From Leeuwenhoekiella palythoae (GTDB lineage Bacteria > Bacteroidota > Bacteroidia > Flavobacteriales > Flavobacteriaceae): a DNA stretch of 64,000 nucleotides. Of this stretch, positions 62,998 to 64,000 are shown piece by piece. Position numbers and translations under genes: made by a program. The stretch is taken from NCBI RefSeq assembly GCF_900130045.1, contig NZ_FQXT01000002.1, positions 620,001-684,000 of the forward strand, written 5' to 3'. Position 1 is the stretch's first letter. Each line of letters opens with the position of its first letter. Below the pieces are notes generated by a model, which saw only the letters and a list, made by a program, of their open reading frames with translations, was not told the DNA's origin and ran no database searches.

Positions 62998-64000
62998 ATG
63001 AAAAAACTTCTTACTAGAACAAGAAGAAAAGTATTGTCTTACCCTAAAAGTTTTTCTATGAAAATACTTCTTCTCTATTTCTTGACTACCACATCCCTAT
63101 TTCAAGCCAGCGAGAAAAATCCTAAAAACTTGATAACTTTAAAGTTAAGTGATATTACAATAGGGCAGCTATTTGATCAAATTGAATTGTCTACAGATTA
63201 TCGCTTCGTATATAAAGTCCAAGACATAGACCTAACAAAAAAGATTGATGTAGATGCTAAGAATCAAGATATTGAAACCCTTTTGACTGATGTTTTAGCC
63301 ACTCTTCAGACCAGCTTCACTTTAAATGGTAAGCAGATAATTTTGAAGCAGGATAACAAGACAAATATTTCAATAAGTTATTCTGATAATATAGAAGTTC
63401 AAAAATCGGTTAGTGGTACTATAACAAATGATTTGGGGAATCCATTTCCGGGTGTTTATATAGTAAAGAAGAATACTAATGACGGTACATTAAGTGATCT
63501 AGATGGAAAATATACCATTAATGTTTCTCCGCAGGATACCTTAGTATTCAGTTATCTTGGCTATACTACTACGTCAAGGATTGTAGGTCAACAATCGACT
63601 ATCAATGTTCAAATGAAGCAGAGTACTTCAGAGCTTTCAGAGGTTATTATTAATGGAATTTTTGAAAGAAAAGCAGAGAGTTTCACAGGTTCAGCAGTAA
63701 CTTTTACTAAGGAAGAGTTAAGCCGAGTTGGGAATCAAAATATCTTTCAGACTATTCAAAATATAGATCCGTCAATTGCAATTCTGGATAATTTTGAGTT
63801 AGGATCAAATCCTAACGCATTACCTGATATGCAGATTCGTGGAACTTCTACTTTTCCGGGTGAAGGGGTTGATGGATTTAAAGGGAATTATTTAAAAAGT
63901 CCCAATCAACCTTTATTTATTCTCAATGGTTTTGAAGTTACTGTAGAACGTGTTTTCGATCTGGATTTTAATCGAATTAAAAGTCTTACAATTTTAAAGG
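62998..64000 (+). CDS. SusC-like receptor with STN domain, partial
   Basis: The gene starts at ATG 62998 and runs off the window after 334 codons. A signal region is followed by an STN domain (LKLSDITIGQLFDQIELSTD and the QDIETLLTDVLATLQTSFT segment, about 40-120), a carboxypeptidase-regulatory-like domain (VSGTITNDLGNPFPGVYIVK, about 140-215) and the start of the plug (MQIRGTSTFPG, LFILNGFEV). The STN domain contacts FecR, so this is a signalling SusC. A SusD gene is expected just to the right. A stem aaccggaaa / tttccggtt lies in the leader (62915-62945). Confidence 0.9.
   Translation, partial: MKKLLTRTRRKVLSYPKSFSMKILLLYFLTTTSLFQASEKNPKNLITLKLSDITIGQLFDQIELSTDYRFVYKVQDIDLTKKIDVDAKNQDIETLLTDVLATLQTSFTLNGKQIILKQDNKTNISISYSDNIEVQKSVSGTITNDLGNPFPGVYIVKKNTNDGTLSDLDGKYTINVSPQDTLVFSYLGYTTTSRIVGQQSTINVQMKQSTSELSEVIINGIFERKAESFTGSAVTFTKEELSRVGNQNIFQTIQNIDPSIAILDNFELGSNPNALPDMQIRGTSTFPGEGVDGFKGNYLKSPNQPLFILNGFEVTVERVFDLDFNRIKSLTILK

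Noticed and set aside
1-64000. CRISPR array, rRNA operon or transposase
   Set aside because: No regularly spaced direct repeats, rRNA-like sequence or transposase motifs were seen on either strand.

Overview
The window comes from a member of the Bacteroidota, most likely a marine-type Flavobacteriaceae. The pointers are a fused CcoN-CcoO cbb3 oxidase, SusC/SusD outer-membrane pairs, FecI/FecR signalling, many SPII lipoproteins, few Shine-Dalgarno sites and one good Bacteroidetes-type promoter (TTTG / TAnnTTTG). Genus cannot be fixed from this sequence. No rRNA, intact tRNA, CRISPR array or transposase was seen.

Layout. (1) 1-6,513: a repeat-bearing spacer, a DUF6266 gene, then an AT-rich block (about 1,400-5,960) with a SEC-C protein and a two-gene anti-phage system that matches Gabija (OLD-family nuclease GajA overlapping UvrD-like helicase GajB), then a small lipoprotein. 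(2) 6,514-17,810: an MFS exporter, MsrA, a TlpA-like thioredoxin, a GH43-GH5-aldose epimerase hemicellulose operon, a small membrane protein and HemN, separated by three long spacers filled with dispersed repeats; one spacer is bounded by a 25-26 bp inverted repeat. (3) 17,811-27,485: the complete cbb3 oxidase locus (SafE-like protein, FixH, an unlisted 48-residue Cys-rich protein, CcoG, CcoP, CcoQ, CcoNO, CcoS, CcoI), with a divergent Crp/Fnr regulator. TGAC-N4-GTCA boxes between ccoI and the regulator, and upstream of the small gene before hemN, suggest one oxygen-responsive regulon.

(4) 27,930-35,748: a SusC/SusD pair followed by two alkaline phosphatases, the second fused to a phosphodiesterase-like domain; this reads as an organophosphate utilisation locus. 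(5) 35,825-41,876: a tandem GH43 enzyme, then a TonB receptor plus DUF4374 lipoprotein resembling XusA/XusB siderophore uptake. (6) 41,975-59,078: an NtrY/NtrC-type two-component pair divergent from a MacAB-TolC-like operon with one adaptor, two ATPases, three paralogous FtsX-type permeases and TolC; a TPR histidine kinase and a response regulator follow closely. (7) 59,181-60,585: pirin and acyl-CoA thioesterase.

(8) 60,647-64,000: the last 22 nt of a tRNA (probably tRNA-Asp) sit alone at the left edge of a clearly AT-rich segment holding an ECF sigma factor, a FecR anti-sigma and the start of an STN-domain SusC-like receptor. This looks like the left attachment site of an integrated island that runs off the window.
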